Shown: positions 18,776 to 20,847 of the stretch, piece by piece | Numbering within the stretch: the stretch's first letter is position 1 | Layout of the letters: every line of letters begins with the position of its first letter | Source: Pleurotus ostreatus/Saccharomyces cerevisiae fusant | Lineage: Eukaryota > Opisthokonta | Assembly: GCA_024196135.1 (NCBI GenBank) | Contig: JAMQCK010000520.1 | Location: forward strand, 1-20,847 | DNA: 20,847 bases | Direction of reading: 5' to 3' | Program-made: the position numbers and the translations under genes | The notes under the pieces: model-generated | What the model was told of the DNA's origin: nothing | What the model saw: only the letters and a program-made list of their open reading frames with translations | The model's database searches: none

Positions 18776-18787
18776 TTTTCCTTTTTT
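18776..18787 (+). terminator. Pol III T-run terminator
   Basis: TTTT at 18776-18779 and TTTTTT at 18782-18787 follow the tRNA-like gene by 13-19 nt, as expected for RNA polymerase III termination. Confidence 0.6.
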
Positions 18788-18985
18788 GTAAATCCCTATC
18801 GTGAAGGCATTGCGCTATCTGTCTGTGTATGAGAGTGTGCTAGACTAAAATTCAAATTTGTTCCTCTGCTAATAAGTCAGATTACGTTGCACAGATCAAG
18901 AAGAATTACTCTCAAGGTATGGCATCCGCTAATCTTGATAGGCCTAGTAAAGCAAGCACCTACAGTATACTTGATGACAAGTGCT

Positions 18986-19095
18986 AGAACATCCTATGGT
19001 TGCTTGTCGTAGAAGTCTCGATACCGCACAGTAATAGAATATTCTAGAGGTAAACAGTCTAGAATGTTCTGAGAGTGAATCCCGCAGAAGGTTCT
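18986..19095. repeat. Second 25-bp-period AGAANNTTCT array (5 units)
   Basis: Units start at 18986, 19011, 19036, 19061 and 19086, all exactly 25 bp apart: AGAACATCCT, AGAAGTCTCG, AGAATATTCT, AGAATGTTCT and AGAAGGTTCT. It is not in register with the first array, from which the tRNA-like gene and about 390 bp separate it. Confidence 0.75.
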
Positions 19096-20059
19096 AAAGA
19101 CATAGCTACATGTGATAAAACATGATGCAAAAAGATAAGACAAGCAATAATAAACCGAGCACAACTATACGGGATAGAACAAGACAGGACAGGACGGAAG
19201 ATAATAGATTATGACAAAATATCGTGCAATAAGGCAGAACAGAATGATAGCAAAGGTTAGACCATATAGGATAAGCCAGGGCATGGTAGAGTAGGATGGG
19301 TGAAGATGAAACGAACCCCTAGGTGACTACCCAACTGCTACACATAACTATGACAGAGCACTTGAGTGATCTCAGTATATGGTATCAGAACCTTCTACGG
19401 ACTTGTCTTTAGACCATAGGCAGTCCAAATACAACAAGATGTATATGTTTATTTGGCAGACAACTGAGCTTCCGCAGGGCTATTACAACTCTAACAGTCA
19501 TATCGCAAGACAACTACAGGCAGTGCTTGGCTATATTATTCCCAACTATCCAACAACAGTACATTACGGATGACATTACAGACGGGACATCTGCTAGTAA
19601 TGATACCTAAGATACTAGTAGACTGGATAGGCATAAGATAAATATCGGAACCGTGTCTTCTATGTGCATAACATTATGAGAGGTAGTGCTTCCGCAAGCT
19701 ATATGACACTGCAGTCTCAGAGATAGCACACACATAGTGTGTTACCTTGTTACCCTTCATTTCCTTGATGATGTCTGCCTGCTCCTTTCAGCTGACCCTC
19801 ATCCATAGCCCTATACCCAGCTAGTGTTGCACTTAGTAGGCATAGTGATAGTATAGATTCCAATTGAAGATAGTGAGGTATGCATTACTGTGCTTATATA
19901 CACAAGGAAGTACTGTATATAACCTGTAGGGAAGCCCTAGAGGTACATCTGTGTATAGAGACAACAAGTTCTATAAAGGGCACATAAGGTCTACAAAGAG
20001 TTCTAAGGAATAGAAAGGTCAAATGGCTGGAGGAAAGTATGGAGGAGGGTCTAATAAAT
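19096..20059. other. AT-richer right subterminal region without genes
   Basis: No frame here encodes a coherent protein; the longest open frame is about 64 codons and is not protein-like. Scattered degenerate dyads occur (for example AGAACCTTCT at 19387, and GTTCTA elements near 19968 and 20000) without regular spacing. The stretch appears to be non-coding terminal sequence of the transposon. Confidence 0.55.
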
Positions 20060-20107
20060 GTATGAAAAGATGTATGTTTATTGTATACTTTCTAGGTAGC
20101 CAAGGCT
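20060..20107 (-). repeat. Right terminal inverted repeat
   Basis: Read on the minus strand from 20107, GGCTACC lies at offsets 7-13, as at the left end, followed by a GAA match and then CATACATCTTTTCATAC (20076 down to 20060), which matches 14 of 17 bases of the left block. It includes an AGAAAGTATA dyad-like element. Confidence 0.75.
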
Positions 20108-20116
20108 GTAAGCTGC
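20108..20116 (+). repeat. Target-site duplication, right copy
   Basis: GTAAGCTGC, identical to 1242-1250, is immediately outside the right terminus. It encodes Val-Ser-Cys in the frame of the downstream host-gene fragment, the same residues as the left copy. Confidence 0.8.
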
Positions 20117-20614
20117 GGATCCCTGCGAAACACAGGCGCTACGGCGTTGGAGCAATGTCACTCAGTATACACCCAGAACCTACTGAATGGTCGGGACCGT
20201 GAGAGATTCTCTACGGCAGACTGGCTAACCGAGGTCCTGAAGGGTAGGTGTCGACGCGTGAGCTGCTTGCTGTGCGGTAGCGGTACGGCTCCCGTGATGA
20301 ACATACACGCGGTGCCGGAGTTACTCTGCCTAGACAGGTCAGACGCGCCTCTATTGATATCACATACCGTAGACTACGACGGTATCGCCTTTGGTCTCCG
20401 GGGGATAGTGTACGCAGGAGATAATCACTTCACCTGCCGCGTTGTCGATAATGCTGGAACCCTTTACAGACACGATGGGATTTCCAACGGCAACACGTGC
20501 GAGAAGGAAGCGGAACTCATGAGAGTTACGCCTGATGACTTGGGCACCTGGCGTTCAGGCAGGAATACGGTCAAGAAGGCGACGCTTCTGTTGTACGAGC
20601 GTACACGGCAATGA
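20108..20614 (+). pseudogene. 3' part of the interrupted PIF1-like helicase/peptidase-like gene
   Basis: The frame continues the left-hand fragment exactly at the duplicated GTAAGCTGC and runs to TGA at 20612-20614, about 168 codons. It has a second cysteine pair (SCLLCGSG, about residues 54-61 of this fragment). Its C-terminal segment reads GLRGIVYAGDNHFTCRVVD, followed by LYRHDG. HFTCRVVD and HDG resemble the His-containing part of cysteine-peptidase-like domains found at the C-terminus of agaricomycete PIF1-type helicases. The partner Cys box lies in the left fragment, so the transposon separates the two. No ATG is needed because this is an internal part of a gene; it has no promoter of its own that I can see. 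Catalytic activity of the domain is inference from motif spacing only. Confidence 0.8.
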
Positions 20615-20629
20615 TTTACTAAATTTTCG

Positions 20630-20845
20630 TTACTGCCGCTTTCTCTTCGGGTCAGGTGTCAAGTACGAAGCAATACCGGATACGGTTTCGCGGTGAAAGT
20701 CGGGCGGAGAGGTGACGCGGGGGAGATGACGGGGCGGGGGTTGGGGGGCGGGGATGGAGACATGCGCGCCATCCTTGGTCGCTTTGGGAAATATGTGGCG
20801 TCCGCACGTGTAACACCTGACCTCATTTTCGTCACGGTTCAATGC
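20630..20845 (-). CDS. Partial minus-strand open frame, hypothetical C-terminal fragment
   Basis: The frame is open from the right window edge to a TAA at 20632-20630, about 71 codons. It contains one C-x2-C pair (RCYTCGRHIFPK), which may be half of a zinc ribbon, then a Pro-rich segment and a basic end (PDPKRKRQ). It converges with the helicase gene, with only 15 bp between stops. I do not recognise it; it could also be chance, given the GC-rich sequence. Confidence 0.35.
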   Translation of the reverse strand, partial: ALNRDENEVRCYTCGRHIFPKATKDGAHVSIPAPQPPPRHLPRVTSPPDFHRETVSGIASYLTPDPKRKRQ

Positions 20846-20847
20846 GA

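Larger units (their letters stand above)
1251..20107. mobile_element. Composite KDZ/TET-JBP DNA transposon, about 18.86 kb, inserted in a helicase gene
   Basis: The boundaries come from four agreeing observations. (1) A 9-bp direct repeat, GTAAGCTGC, abuts both ends; a tenth shared T makes 10 bp possible. (2) The termini are imperfect inverted repeats with GGCTACC at offsets 7-13 from each end. (3) The helicase frame left of the element continues in frame to its right. (4) The interior carries an apparently intact KDZ transposase. Cargo: the KDZ transposase, a TET/JBP dioxygenase and three unrecognised genes. The element also carries a tRNA-like gene, 25-bp periodic dyad arrays and paired hairpins. 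KDZ elements linked to TET/JBP genes are established in basidiomycetes (Iyer and colleagues described this association). The exact end of the element could shift by 1-2 bp. I see no obvious frameshift in the transposase or the dioxygenase, so it may be autonomous. Confidence 0.85.

Noticed and set aside
19379..19573. 64-codon + strand open frame in the right non-coding region
   Set aside because: It is short, AT-rich and without protein-like patterns or neighbouring exons.

Overview
The window looks like nuclear DNA of an agaricomycete-type basidiomycete. The genes are GC-rich and cut by many GT-AG introns of about 47-54 nt. They include a KDZ (Kyakuja-Dileera-Zisupton) transposase next to a TET/JBP dioxygenase, a pairing characteristic of basidiomycetes. 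All exon coordinates here were worked out by hand from splice signals and reading-frame continuity; no alignment or transcript was available.

My main reading is that almost the whole window is one very large DNA transposon of about 18.86 kb (1251-20107), sitting inside a PIF1-type helicase/peptidase-like gene on the + strand. The host gene runs off the left edge, stops at 1250 and resumes at 20108. A 9-bp direct duplication (GTAAGCTGC, 1242-1250 and 20108-20116) flanks the element. Imperfect inverted termini of about 46-48 bp share GGCTACC at exactly the same distance from both ends. Removing the element and one duplication copy leaves the host frame open, which suggests a young insertion.

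Inside the element, four minus-strand genes lie in a compact row. Read in their own direction they are the KDZ transposase (13329-9313, 7 exons, catalytic motifs present), the TET/JBP dioxygenase (9118-7341, 5 exons, iron and 2-oxoglutarate ligands present), an unrecognised protein of about 354 aa (7168-5957) and an unrecognised protein of about 1235 aa with a highly acidic tail (5649-1737). A fifth, divergent + strand gene (14543-17862, about 1054 aa) is also unrecognised. A 1.2-kb region separates it from the transposase gene.

The right 2 kb (about 17.9-20.06 kb) is AT-richer and has no convincing protein gene. It holds a 22-unit array of the dyad AGAANNTTCT at a strict 25-bp period, with nested 50-bp direct and inverted repeats. 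After it come a tRNA-like Pol III gene with a T-run terminator and a second, shorter 25-bp array. A separate novel signal is a paired hairpin found three times (5.1, 13.9 and 14.4 kb): six hairpins share a nearly constant 12-nt loop, while their stems differ in sequence but remain complementary.

Predicted working model (inference): the transposase acts on the termini and perhaps on the AGAANNTTCT arrays. The TET/JBP enzyme would oxidise methylpyrimidines, possibly counteracting silencing of the element. The three unknown proteins would be accessory factors. To the right of the host gene, a minus-strand open frame converges on it and runs off the window.
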